A stretch of 64,000 nt of DNA from contig NC_043990.1 of assembly GCF_902150065.1 (NCBI RefSeq), positions 12,373,740 to 12,437,739 of the forward strand, read 5' to 3'. This document shows, piece after piece, positions 10,401-23,200 of the stretch. Source of the DNA: Myripristis murdjan (taxonomy: Eukaryota; Chordata; Actinopteri; Holocentriformes; Holocentridae). A model generated the notes under the pieces. The model made no database searches and was not told the DNA's origin. It saw nothing but the letters and a program-made list of their open reading frames with translations. Within the stretch, counting starts at the first letter, position 1, and each line of letters opens with the position of its first letter. Made by a program: the position numbers and the translations under genes.

Positions 10401-13400
10401 TGCTTAAGTGTTTGTCAGCCCGTTGTGTCTGCCTGTGCTGCTTTGTACCGCAGAGCAAAACACACAGCGAGAGCCGTGAGGTCAGGAATAAACTGAGCGC
10501 TGTGTATGAAAACGCACTTCATGTGTTTTTAAGACTGTTTGAGCGCCTACAGACAGACCAGGAGTCACATTGTGGTAAGCAGAATGTGAGTAGATCCACA
10601 GTGAAGCAGTTGATGAAATTTTGTTCAAAATTTATAAGCATGATTGATAATAATAATAATGGATAAAGCACTTTCAAACTAAAGCGCCTGCCTAGAATAA
10701 TTTTATCGGCAAATATAATGAATATATGTTTTTTATAGTAGTGTGGGACAAAATACTGATATAGTGATATATCGCAATACTTCTTTCTGTGAAACATTGT
10801 CAATACACCTGTGCCAAATATCGATATTTGTCCTTTCAACTTCATTTGCACAGATGCACATTTGAGTTCCTGTGAGGTGTGTTTTGTTCCCTGGGTCTTG
10901 TTCATGCTGCAGTTTCTGCACAGATTAAAAACACTAAAAACACCACTGATTCCTGCTTATTGGAAAACCAACTTTGCCTTTTCCAAGATATTTGTTTCTT
11001 CTTCATTTATAGGTATTGTTATGTATCAAAGCTGATTATTTTAACATATTGCATATCGCAGAACTGTATTTGTTGTGGGTAAAATACTGTGTTAGTATCA
11101 TATCGCCAGTTACTCAGTGATTCCCACCCCTGTTTTGCAGAAATTTGTCACACTACCAATGTTAATGCTGTTTAAGGTACAGAAACAGCTTCTATGTGTG
11201 ACTTGCTCTCTCACCTATAGAGTGGATCACATTTGTGAATGCATCAGGAGTTTAAATAGCATTTGAATCACAGCAGAGCGTTTGTGACTGACCCACCGCA
11301 AGAGAGAACGTACGCTGATCATCAGGGACAGAAACTGGCAAAGACTAAAGACTGTAGACAGCTTTTAAATGTTACAGTCAGACTTGGTGGGCATTCATTT
11401 TGATCCACGTGTAGTAAACTTTCAAAACATCATAAAATACCGCAAAGTACCAGGATGTGTCTGTCACTTTGTCAGCCCTGTTTCTCACCAATACTCCAGA
11501 ATGTGATCCAGCAGCGTTGCTATCGGTGGACCCTCAGCAGTGGCTTGTTCATACAGAAGCCCCCACGAGCCGTCCTCGCCCACCACAAACTAATGGACCG
11601 AGATAAACACACACACACACACGCACACACTCAATTGATCTGAGAGTTAACCTTGTTAATGCCCCTGCATGAGAATACATCAGCTGCCTTCAAGAAAACT
11701 AATTTTCTTATAATAATTCATGTGCATATTGTTTTTGCTCACCTGCAGTGTTTTGTCAAACCAGCGGTTGCCACTGTTGGAGAAGGTCCCGCCCCCATGC
11801 AGAACCTGAGCTGCCATGCGACTGGCATACCTGCCAATCAACGTCAGGGTCAGGATTATCTACATACGACATGCTGAAAAGGTCAGAAGTGGTATAAAGA
11901 GGCTTCAAATGCAATATTTTTACTCTGATCTGAGACCTTAGACATGAAGATCTCAACATATTGCATTTCAGGGATTTTTTTAAGCAACACGTCACGTCAT
12001 TTAAGGCAACTGGGACAGCATTTCACAAACTGTGTGTGAAATCAGAGGAAGTGACGAGTGGACATTATTGCTTAAGCGTAACTTCAACATACAGCACAAT
12101 CATATCTGTTCACAGAGGCTTGCCCTGCATATTTAGCAACCACAGAAATACCTGAGTGTGGATTATGCAACATAAGAGCTATTACTAATCAAAACAGAGG
12201 ATGGCAAGGACATGTCATGGGTGTGTGTGTGTGTGTGTGTGTGTGTATGTTTATGTATGTGTGTTTTACAGGGAGGGGATACTCACTTTTCATCTGATAT
12301 CCTCATGACTGGAGAATCCAGACACACGCTGAAAAGTCCTTTTTCAATCGCCTGCACTGACTCCTTATTTAGTTTATCTGAGTCATGCATGGAAAAATAC
12401 ACAGAGACAGACAGAGCATGAGAACACATACAGAAAAAAAACAGAGGGGGTTTTCTAGTTTAAAACTCAATAATTACAGGATCAAATTTATTGCCATGTC
12501 AGTGCAACTCTGTTATTAAATCAACTTTGTGCTAATACAGAACAAACGCACTGAAAAAGACTTAAAACATAAAAGTACGATCGATAAAACACAAAGTTCG
12601 AGTTATGCAGAATCGCTCAAGTTGTAGTTACAGCTCCCAAGGCGGCTGGGCAGATTTCTGTGGTTTTGGCCTGTCAGACTTTTTTATTAACCTCGGTAAC
12701 GTAATTATGTGTCACTTAATTACATTTACTTATTTAGCGCACAAAATCAAGACAAATTTTCTCAAAACACGCTGCCGTCCCGAAATAGCACAAGCAATCC
12801 CATAATATTGTTGAAAAACACTCCCCTCCCTTTTGGTCTTAGTCTCAAACTCAAGCTCGCTTAAAGGCGCACAAAGCAATACTGTCAAGAGTCGATTTAA
12901 GACAGGGCCCTTTAGCCTCAACTGTGGAAAAAAAGAGGAATATACATGTAATTTAATGGCTGACTCTGCACCTTTATCAACTAATGTGATCTGGACTGTA
13001 GCTCTGTCTAATAATATAATATTGTAAGTCTAAAATGTTTTTCTGATACTCTAGCACATGTACATTTACACATTTACTTTACAGGGGTGTATTCAGGCCT
13101 GTGATCTACCTCTCAGCAGGCGGTTGTACGCCTCGCCCCAGGTGTGGCGGTGCTCGCTGGTCAGGATGCCCATGGGCTCTTTGTCCGTCTTCCAGGACTG
13201 AGACCGGATCCTCAGCAGCTGGCCGTGAATCTGGCTCTCCGTCATCCGGGAGCCGTCGCTGTTGTACACCTCCAGCTGGAAGAACTGGAGGCAGGAGGGA
13301 AAAAAAGTCAGGAAAAAAACCGTCATCAATATGGGCATTTAAATTTAAAATCTTCTGTTTTTTTTTTTTTTAAACAAGTATTTAGGGGTCAGTTTGTGTA

Positions 13401-16400
13401 AACTCTGTTCTTTTTAATCTCCCCCTCAAATAGTCCCCTGCACAATGCTGTGTTTGAAGATAATGAGGTTGGTGATTTTAGGGTGTGTTCACAACAGGCC
13501 TGTTTCTGTTGATTTACTCAAACTCTGCTGTGGGCAAGTGACAACACTGTCACTCAAACTTGGGTGGCACTAAATTACTGTACAGTTACAACCTGAAAAT
13601 GTGGGTCTTGGCACTTTTTCTGTAAACTGTGATGCAGTTTGTTGCAAGTGAGAATGTAAACCAGACCATGTATGGAAAGTAAGTACCCCCAAAACACAAG
13701 GCTTTATATGTGTAAGGGGGCAGATTTTGACATTTGAGAGAAAACCCAAGTGTGGACTCACAATTAACTGTTTCTTGTGTGTCCTTACACCAGAGTTGGT
13801 AAATTACATCATCCCATTGAGCTACAGCTACAAGATGAGATTTGTTTTGATTTCCCTCGCTGCCAAAATCTCTGTTCTCATGTGATGACAGGTTTCTGAC
13901 ACTCGGTCTGATAAGCACACTACTTGTGATTCCAGGTGACTTCTGTTTACAAGCTCTACTTTGACTGTAATCAGGCAGCGTGAATGCAAAAATGCAACAA
14001 AGTGATATTTCCACTGAGGTTCACACCGAGGAAAACAATCCGTAGGTGTGATTGCACGAGATTCTCCTTCATGTGATGAGCTTGCTTTGGGAATGTCAAG
14101 AAACAAGATGTAACACGTCTACACTGTTGTATAACTTGAAAACTAAAAGGGTGGTACACAGAGCTCAGATGCATGCAGCAAAGTGATGCGAAAGGAAAAA
14201 TTATGTGCTGCTGATCAGCGCGTCCCACCTGGTAGTTCCTGACCACGGTGATGTGTGTGGGCGAGCGTCGCGAGCGGCCGTGGTGGGTGATGTAGTCGTG
14301 TTTAGGACCCGGGATCCTGCAGGAGGAGAAGAGCAGGGGGAAGAGCTCCATGCACAGAGGCTTGCCTCGCATGTACTCGACTGGCAGCTGGCCGCTGACA
14401 CACACAGGGAGAGGATAGACACACAGAGTCATTTTGTATTTGAAGCACTTTGTACTAAAACAACAGTGTTGTCTGACTAATTCATATGGATCCTGGATAC
14501 AGGGACCCCACTCTGTGCCGAATGTACAATTCCCGGCATCTTCCATGACTTTCCATGACGATTTCCATATCAAATTTCCATTACCTCTATCATCACGCGT
14601 TTTTTTCTTTGACCAAATTTAGATTTATAGGCCTTATTAAAGTAAATGACTCCATTTTAAGATTTAATTCCCTGACGTTTCCTGTCTGAAACAGACATCA
14701 GAAACTCCGTGTCCCACCAGGATCCTGCATGTGTGGCCCCTTAGATGGAGAGAAACAAAGTCACTTTGTGTAGGTGTAGACAGACTACACAGAAAAATGG
14801 CCTTAGAAAACAGGGGAGACAAAATAATAGAGAGCCGGAGGAGTCAAACACTTTGAAAATACTTAATGTTTGTTTTAGCTGACCTTGGTAGTAGGCTATG
14901 TGGCAAATAAAACACAAAAATCTTAAACCTCCTGATTGTGCAAATCCCACCGATCTGGTACTCAAAGCGCGGTACAAGAAAATGATTCATGTACAACTAC
15001 TATTTAACCTTGCAGAAGAGCGTAGAGGAGGGAAATGGCAGGAGATCGGTTTCAGCGGCATACTGTCAAGTGCACTGGCTGGGCCCAGATACTGTTACTG
15101 ACAATGCAGCCAAACAAATTTAGCTCCAGATTAACTTCATACACCAAAGAGTGGCAGGGCAGAGCCAGCCAAGCTAAAGGTCAGGGCACCGAGACAGGTG
15201 TGAGTGAAAGTGGCCGACACACACGATATGAAAAGTCATGAGTGGAAAAGCATTGGGCAAAAGGTTGACGGCGGTGTCAAACTGTGTTGTGGCAACAGCT
15301 ATTGGGTGATCTGTTTATATTTAAATTCACAGTTAATGTAATTGTGTTGAATAACCTGACAATCACATAAAATCGACTTACACTACTTAACTGTGCTTGT
15401 CTGTACTTTGTAGTATTTACTGTATTATGACAGTTTTAAAACAGCAGCGTGCTAAAAAAAAACAAGATACACAGGATTTGTAAGTGTTATGTGGCCCAGG
15501 TGTGGGATACAGGTGAGACTTACGTATTGATCTTGGCTTTGAAATCCAGCACTGCAGCTATCAGTTTGGAAGCAAACCTAGATGGAGACAAACATGTTTC
15601 CGTCAGTGTTTTACTACCCAGGCGAGCTGGTTATTCAGATGTACTAATTCAACACTTAGGGGTGCAAATCCATCCTGCTTCAATTCATAATCAGAAAAAT
15701 CCACTGCCGTTGTCAAATATCTTGAAAAGGCTATTCTCACAAATACAAAACAGACCATGTATAAATAATGCATGTTGTCTTTGTCAGGCAAAAAAAAAAA
15801 AACTGTATTTGCCATGCATTTATGACTCTGTATAATTGGTTTTGAAAATATTTCATAAGAAGTTAAAACATGAAAAGTCAACAGAACTGGAGTTTCAAGG
15901 TTTTCATCTGACAGGGATTGGCAAAATAAACAGGTGTGTGTGTGTGTGTCTGTGTCCCTGTAGATCATTTCAGCACTCCCTCTGGCTTTGTCTACAGTCC
16001 AAAAAGCAGCAAAGTGTCTTCACTAAAAAAATAAAGGCTAATTTGTAGTCCTGTCATTTTGATGTATTTTCACATCCTGCAAGACATACTGTATGACAAC
16101 ATAGAGATGCAGTACCAAAATAATAAAGAATAATTAGAAATAACAATAAACCGCCTGTTTTATTCTGCTTGGACTGACCGTCACGCCTGGCGTATGTGCT
16201 GTTTGTGGTTCAATTATCCCAGAAATATTATTCAAACATTTTCTATGGTATTTCTAAGGGCTAAAGTCCTGCATTAGATCAGCTATTAGAGGCTGCTGTG
16301 CTGCCACTCACACCAGCTGGCCCCTCCAGTCAGAGTAGTCCCTCTTTGGAAGGGAGATGGCCGGGCTTGAATGCACAGGTAGCGGCTGCCTGCTCTCCAG

Positions 16401-17827
16401 GTACGCCCACTGCACCCACCAGTCTGTGATCTGGACAAGACAGGAAACACCTCAGTTAAATGCTCACACTACCTGCAGCCAAAAATCAACAATCACCCAA
16501 ACAGCAGAACTGAACTTGTCAAGCTAGAGGCACAAAATATATTAAATTCTTAACCTGGGGCAAGTACAGTGTTAATTTATGGACTTGGAGGGATGACAAG
16601 TAGATTTATGAACTGAGAAAAGTCTGTTATGTGTTTACTCTTTATGATATTAAGTTCTCCAAGAGCTCATGAGCAGACATTGCTTTACTTTAGAGGTCAC
16701 GAATCAATATGCTTCAGCTAACAGGTTTTGCCAGACATCAGCTGTCGACAGTGCTGCTGCTTCCACCCCTGAGGGCTCCACGAGGTCACGGCAGCTCTAT
16801 CTGTCCTGTCCATCACTAACATCTGTCTCCGTGTGTGGTGTTCCCACACTGATATAAACAGCCTGACAGACCCAGTTCTTGGTGTGCCAGGCTCTCTTCT
16901 CCAGGCCCTTCTGCAGGCTCTGTCCCAGGCCGCCCGGCTTGCCGAACTGCTGCACCATCCTGCGGGTGTGGCTGAGCTCCTCGGGGGGCAGCAGGGGCTC
17001 CAGGGCCAACAGGTAGCCCTGCAGGGTCTGGGCCAGAGGGGGCACCGGCTGGTGGGGCACGGCCGAGGAAAAAAACAGCTCCTGTCTCAGGGCCACCTGC
17101 AAATTTAGAACGTGTGTTTAAATCAGTGGTGTTCAAAGCAGGGTCTGGGGTCTCACAGAGGTCTTTGAGGAGCTTCCAGCGGGTCCTTGAATTCACTAGA
17201 AATTGTGATTATTTTAACATTATGTTTAAATCTCATCACACTGGATATGTTTATCAGTGTTAACTGACTTAAGACAAACCAAAGTAACCTCAGGCTCCTT
17301 AGAGAAAATCAAAGTCACCTTGGGGGTCTGGAGAATAAAAAGTTTGAAACCCCCTGCATTAACTTACCACTGCATTAACCCTGCATGTGCTGGCAGTGAC
17401 ATTTTAATGGGTGTGTGAGGCAAGAGTGGAGATGACTGCACTACTGTGTGAAATGCATTAACGTCCTGCTGCATTTACTGCACTTAAATCAGCAAATTTC
17501 CCCTATAAGTGCAATCCAGTCAACTGACAAACGCACTGTTTTCCTCCTACGTTGTTTTGTCCTGATGCCAAGCAGGAGGTTGGGCATTACAATGGCGTAT
17601 CGAAATACAACTGTAAACACGGGTGCGGGTGGAAACTTGATCACACTCGGGTCTTCCTATTAGTTTCACCGCCCAGAATAAACACAACAGCGAAAGATAA
17701 GGTTTTATGCAGTAGGCCACCGTGTCAGCAGCATGGCCGGAGTTAAATAAACTTTGCAAAGGGAAGCACTCACCCGAGACAGCCAAACTCCTCTGCTAGC
17801 TCCTGGTTGTATTTTCCTCAAAATCAT
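6513..17827 (-). CDS. crat-like: carnitine O-acetyltransferase-like protein lacking catalytic residues
   Basis: Fifteen coding exons join in frame to 618 residues (human CRAT is 626): 17774-17827, 16872-17096, 16312-16430, 15524-15577, 14229-14394, 13110-13284, 12287-12377, 11743-11830, 11489-11589, 9981-10100, 8595-8717, 7874-8009, 7694-7756, 7447-7584, 6513-6716. All have GT-AG sites and phases agree. The fold is complete: N-terminal PVPPLAQTLQGYLLALEPLL, then LPVEYMRGKPLCMELF, SGNRWFDKTLQF, PLPMPKKLYFHID (CoA-side lysines kept) and CFGPLVPDGYAICYNPQ. But the family's YEH catalytic motif reads YEQ (Gln339, codon 11545-11547), STS reads RTG (548-550) and the carnitine-contacting Tyr of TYES is Cys448. 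The Arg of IDRHLLGLKL (514) is kept. There is no C-terminal AKL peroxisome signal; the basic N-terminus could be mitochondrial. It looks like an intact gene for a likely pseudoenzyme. Confidence 0.9.
7398..7446. repeat. CA microsatellite
   Basis: This (CA)n run with two CACGCAC interruptions abuts the donor of the exon ending at 7447, so the intron begins as a long GT run on the coding strand. Confidence 0.95.
8371..8392 (+). repeat. dispersed repeat end, copy 1
   Basis: The 22-bp sequence starting TTTTAGGGTGTGTTTACAAC also occurs at 13476-13497 with one difference. GGTGTGTTCACA-type ends are common on fish miniature DNA elements. The boundaries of the full element are not resolved. Confidence 0.4.
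8902..9435. mobile_element. piggyBac-like miniature element, copy A
   Basis: This element is bounded by TTAA on both sides (8902-8905, 9432-9435) with inverted ends CCCTCCTGTTATG and CATAATTGGAGGG. It contains GGGTCAATTTGACCCC just inside the left end and GGTCAAATTGCCCCC near the right end. A related copy is at 60618-61196. It is about 526 bp and has no transposase. TTAA duplication with CCC ends fits piggyBac-type mobilisation. Confidence 0.7.
10736..11132. mobile_element. decayed miniature DNA element
   Basis: Both sides hold ATATCGC-type motifs in opposite orientation (GATATATCGCAATA near 10770, ATCATATCGCCAG near 11100). The right end is CAGTGATTCCCACCCCTG, like fish hAT miniature elements. 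Ends and target duplication are not clear. Confidence 0.4.
12217..12246. repeat. GT microsatellite
   Basis: This (GT)n run lies in an intron of the CRAT-like gene, just downstream of the exon ending at 12287 in transcript direction. Confidence 0.9.
13476..13497 (+). repeat. dispersed repeat end, copy 2
   Basis: This copy matches 8371-8392 at 21 of 22 positions. The following sequence to about 14060 is non-exonic and may be the body of a miniature element (it contains GTTCACACC near 14020 in related form), but I could not fix its ends. Confidence 0.35.
17125..17356. mobile_element. hAT-like miniature element
   Basis: The left end is CAGTGGTGTTCAAAGCAGGG and the right end is AGTTTGAAACCCCCTG, imperfect inverted repeats of the common vertebrate hAT type. 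It is 232 bp with no coding capacity. No clear 8-bp target duplication remains, so it is old. It lies in intron 1 of the CRAT-like gene. Confidence 0.6.
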
Positions 17828-19208
17828 GTTGCTTCCTCGCCTCAGTCTACTACTTCATCTGTCAAATCTGTCAAAACGCACCTCCGCGGCTCTTGTCCCG
17901 ATAAGTCTTGCAGCACACGGCTTAACTTTCCAGCCTCAAACCGTCAAACAAATCGAGCGCTCCTACTTCTTCTCCATTGTGGAAACAGAAAAAAAAATGC
18001 CCTCATCGCCCAGTAGATCCGAAATCGAGAATATTTCTCGGATTAGGCATGGCAAATCCTCTCCATATTTCTTCTTCCTCCTAACTCCGCGCCTGCAGAG
18101 CTGCACGTAACAAAAGCAACAAGCCTGCACACGTGTTGACGCACAAAATGTGTTTCCGTAAACAGCCACTGACCAATCCCCAAAGCATAAAACACTACCG
18201 CATCTGACCGTTGGGTGTCGCTGTTTCCCCCTCATGACTTCTGCGATGTCCTCACTTGACTTTGTCATCGCTTTGCTCTGGTGTACTTGTGTTTTATTTC
18301 CTGCTTCACACTCCACTCTCAGCCATGACTGAGTGTATTTCCCTTGATGGTATTCAGCATTTTAATATATAAATGCGTACTTATATACTTTTTCCATATG
18401 CTTAGTTTCTTATTTCTCTATCCTTTGTTGTAATTTGTAGGATTAATGCACATATTTATACATAATGCACTTAATACACATACTTTCTTACCACTATACA
18501 CAAGTAGGATTAATGCACATCCTATTTATACACAATGCACATACTTTTTACTTTTTTACAAATTTCCAATGCACATATTTTAATATTTCTTATTTCTTTT
18601 CCTATTTCTTATCATTTCACTTAAGCTTATACCCTTTCTTGATAATTTGAGCCACTGCAACTGACCCAGTTTCCCATTTGGGATCAATATAAGTATTTCT
18701 AATTGTGAGTGTTTCCACAAAGCAACACACTTCTCATCATAAAAAAAAGGCATTACATTAGTTACTAGTGACCTCATCAAACTTGTCATTACTAATATTC
18801 TCCAAGTACCTAAATTTTCTCATATTTTATAAAGATGCAGAACACTGCTGTTTAAATTGCCTCCTCACTTTCTCATTTTCACTTTAAAAGTACTATTCCC
18901 ATGAATAATCCACTAATACTATAGTATCTGCAGTCAGAATAAATTTATTCTTAGGTAAGTTAATAAATAAGTAATTCCCAAACCCGTCATTGGGAGAAAG
19001 TTGTGGGTTTATTTTGGTCAGAGGTATCACTTTCCCCTCCAACAAGAGAGAGAGAGAGAGAAAAACAAAACAAAACCATAAGATCAAAAAAAAAGTGGGT
19101 GTCTGTGTTTTAAAGCACTTCTTCCTCCTTGGTGTGAAAAAGAAAACTCTGCCTTAAGCAGTACCAACACTCAAATAAAACAAGATGACATACTTTTTTT
19201 CAGAATTA
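17828..19208. other. promoter side of the CRAT-like gene and intergenic spacer
   Basis: The 17830-18330 stretch is the 5' flank of the CRAT-like gene. From 18360 on it is A/T-rich and holds a LINE tail. A GA run is at 19047-19060. No gene is seen. Confidence 0.6.
18360..18705 (+). mobile_element. 3' tail of a fish LINE (Rex1/L2-type)
   Basis: This A/T-rich stretch repeats AATGCACATA-like words and ends CCCATTTGGGATCAATATAAG. That is a degenerate form of the GGGATCAATAAAGT terminus of fish non-LTR elements. Only the 3' untranslated part is present. Confidence 0.5.
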
Positions 19209-19214
19209 TTTATT
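19209..19214 (-). promoter_or_regulatory. candidate poly(A) signal of ppp1r18
   Basis: TTTATT (AATAAA on the minus strand) lies about 1 kb past the stop codon at 20213. The interval 19215-20212 would be an A/T-rich 3' UTR. Confidence 0.45.
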
Positions 19215-20212
19215 AGATTTCTCTTGAAGCCAGCTTCTTAAACATTATAGAAAATAAAAACAATAACTATAATTTGAAAAGAATTTGCACATAATTTGCA
19301 TCATGCGCATTCTCTTTAACCAATTAACATATGAATTTACAGACAAAAAGATATAATATCATAAACACAATACAGCCAAATGTCAGGTAGCAGCTGTTAA
19401 TATGATGACATGAATTTGAAATGTTTGTGCTCTCGACACAGTTGCTTTCTCCATTTACCACAAGACAAAAATGATAAAATAACTATATATTTAAAGCATC
19501 AAACTGTTGCCATGGTTTTCACTGTGAACAGTAAGGCTCACTTTTGAAGAGTCAGTCCTGCAACTACTGTCTTGCATCCCTGTCTTACAAACCACACCAA
19601 CACTTTCAGATTTGAACAGAAGTCATTCCAAAGGCTTCATACGAGATCATATAAATTGAAATATCTGGATCTTTATATCATCTGTATGGGCAAATCCAGC
19701 AGGCACATGAAACCAGATGATATAAACATCACGGTGCTGAGGCAGTGCTTACTCAAAGTCAGAAGGTAATTAATAAAGATCTAAATATATTAGCTACAAA
19801 ATAAAATCCTATTAGGTTAAGTTCAATCATTTTGCATAGACAAGTGATCCATTGTCGCCCAACAGTGCATACCTGAGGGTCAAAATAAAACTCTTTCACA
19901 ATAACTTTTACAATATGTACCACACATTATATTCACATTCCTTCCATTTCCCTGACACTGAAAATAAAACTAGGTGATATTTTCCCCAGTAAACACTATT
20001 ATATTCCCTTTATCGACTGCATAAAACAGGTATTTATCACAACACTCATTCTCCCTGATGCTACAAAAAATATATATATTTTATATCACAGGGATTACAA
20101 ATACTCATTGACAATTCAAGTGAAATAAACATTAGAAAACATATAATATTTCTGGAAAACAAAAATGGTTGGTGATCTGGTCACATGGGCAATTTGGCGA
20201 GGTGACTGGCTT

Positions 20213-23200
20213 CTACCGAGGGCAAGACTCATCTGGAAGACAGAGAGACGGAGATGGAAGGTAAATAAGGCGAATCTGGGACCCGGTGACATTTATGGCT
20301 CTGTGAGGACCACGAACGCAACCTCATACCATTCCATTTGCTCTCCAGTATTCACTAGTTTGACCTGAGTTTTAACAATTTGTGCTTCTGCATTCGAGAC
20401 AGATTTTCCCTGAGCTTGTTAGTACAGCAGCTTTGCCTGGCTTCCCTTACCCCAAGCTCTGAAACACTCTGAAAATTGGCCGTGCAGCTGGGAGAAAGAA
20501 TGAGCTGTTTGGGCTAGCCGTGGAAGAAATGTTGACTGTTTATTGCTGAGAGCGGGTTTGCTTGTTTCAGGGAAAGCAGGCACTCCAGCCTCCACAGTGA
20601 AGATAAGCAGGAAAGAAACAGCAGCGCACCGGCTCAGCCCAAGGTTTCGGTGTGTCTCGGCGTGCATCAAAGCATCACACGTTATGTTTTTTAAGAAGGG
20701 GGTGGCACTGACCCACTCTCAGCACTCGGCCCGTGGCCGTCCCCACGTTCCTGGTGCTCTTGGACACCATCACCCCTCGCTCCTCCTCCTCTTCGTCCGG
20801 CGTGTCCTCCTCCTGCGGCCTCTCGTCCCTCACCAGCTCGTGAGGGTAAGGGGTGCAAGCCAGCATGGAGCTCTCTGACGGGTACTCACACACCCGCTCC
20901 AGCTGCACCTCGTCGAAACTCACCTTCCCCTGTGAGCAAAAGAGGAGAGTGAGAAGAGAAAAAGGGGAAGAGAGAGAGAGGCAAAGGGTTGTTATTATAC
21001 ATTTAATACACATTTATGAACACCCTGATGTGCACCAGTCCAAGTGCAGAGCTCCTCCAAAGAACACATCTACCCTCTTCTCTTCTCTATTCTGCATTTT
21101 CGTCCAGCGACTGCTAAAAACTTAAATGGTTCCGTTTGTGCCTCAGTTTTCAGGCTGAAATTTGTTTTTTGTATCACAGTTTGAATTGGAAAAGGACTTA
21201 GACTTCAGTTTTTTTTCTTCGTATTTATTATATTTTCTTTATATTCCATATTCTGTAATAACTGTGCAAAGTAGCAACAGGTACAGTACAGCTCTGGTAC
21301 ATGGCTTGTGGAAAAGGTAGTTATTAGGCCCGGTTAGTTGAATGTGCTGCTTTACAAATGTGTTTGCTATAATTTTGGATCATATGAAAAAAATGTCTTG
21401 ATTCACCATGTATACATTTGCTTTTACGGTATAGTTTACAAACTCACTACATCTGCGGTTTGTATTCGTACCTTTATCAGAGATCATCTGACTGTTTGAT
21501 GATTTCATATACATCCCCAAACTATAAACACTGCTGCAAAAAGTCCATTTGTTCCGAGTGTATTTGTGCTCTAATGATGTGACTGGAGAACACTTCATAT
21601 TTGAGATGTGTTTATTAATGCTTAATTATATTATTCAGATTAATCAACAGCATGGATGAAAGTTTTAGTGATAGATAATCAGCGATAATAAACTTTTAGT
21701 TCAGTGAATACACAATTAATTATTTTAGGAATTCAAATCAGTATAAAGGATGTTGCGATGTGTGCTGTTAGTAATTTCATAATTTTGAGGACAATGATAA
21801 AACCAGATGGAAAAAGAGGACTTCAGATTTGCCCCTTCAACTAAATTATACTTAGGTGCTCAAATGCACAACATGATAAATATTTATTTCCATGAACAAA
21901 ATGTAGATAAAATCAAGACTTTATTGTTGCAAATACATAATGTGATATGTGCAAATACGTTGTGTGATTTGCAGACCTACAAATGTTTGTTGAGACTTGC
22001 AAATGCGCCGTGGAGTCACATTTGCAAATCTCATTTGACAGATAAAGGCGGGAGGGTTTCGTCAGCACGGTGCGATGTTTGGGAGCTGTCAATATAATGT
22101 TACCTGACAGCTAGGGGCTTAACACAGCAGAAATACTCACTGGTGGAAGGACGGAGTGACTGAGTAACCGGCTGATGTCTGGCTGACTTACTGATTGATC
22201 CGGGAGAGATCACAACATTGCCACTCTGGCCGACAATGGTCATGTGCATCAGTGGAAACAGAAATCTAACGCTTTTGTCGAAGTCGTGCAGAAAAAGGAG
22301 TATCAGTGTGCTACCTCGGAGGTCAGTGTGCTGTAAACACATGTAGTTTACACAGTTTACAAACAGATGCGCGCTAAATTATAAGTGCAGCTCAGGCCTG
22401 GGGTCCAGACGTCTAGTAAACACACCCAGAAGTGTTGACATGATCTGCATGGAGCCACGACCCACACGGGATACATGCTAGTTACCGTGGTTTCACCCCG
22501 TCTGAGGAGGAGTGCAGATAATAGCCTGGTGTGAGAGGCTGGCTAAATCACGCTAACGCCCAGCAGGCCTAATCCTCCCTCCCTGAACCTGATTATCCCG
22601 GGGCAACACAGCAGGACAACGGAGGTACCAGAGGGACAAACAGGGACATGGACAGAAACGAGAGAGACGTTTTCATAAGCAGTCTGGATGAGGAGGAGAG
22701 TCTTTGCAAAAACAAGTGTCTGTGGTGATATTTATGTCCATAAACCATGGTTTATGGACATAAAAAATCATGGAAAAATCGTGCAAGTAGGCGAATGCAC
22801 AGGCAATATCCAGAGTTTTGATCCAGAAAGTAAGTTATGTCAAGCTACTAATTCACCAAAGTATTTCACTGGTATGACAGTGCTAATCTTATAGGAAATC
22901 CTGGGACAGCCAGTGTTGTTACCGGCGACTTTGTCATGGTCTGGTAGTCTGAGAAAGACCGAGCCAAGGGATTGAGGCTTGCAATAAGAGGAGGGGGTGG
23001 ACAAGAGAGGCAAGGTAAAAGACATAACAAGAGGAAGATGAGAGAGCTAAAGGAGGAGGAGGAGGAGGAGGAGGAATAGACTGCAAGCAGATCACCCCCT
23101 CCTGCGAGATGATGGCGCAGCTCAGGGGGGGGAGGGAAGGAGGCCTGACGTCAAACAGACTGAAGGGCAACAACGTGAGAGCAACAGGTGGTCAGAGAAT

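Noticed and set aside
13586-14573. Minus-strand frames of 142 and 200 codons overlapping a CRAT-like exon
   Set aside because: Only 14229-14394 is a real exon, read in its own frame. The rest is intron, probably repeat-derived, without recognisable protein.
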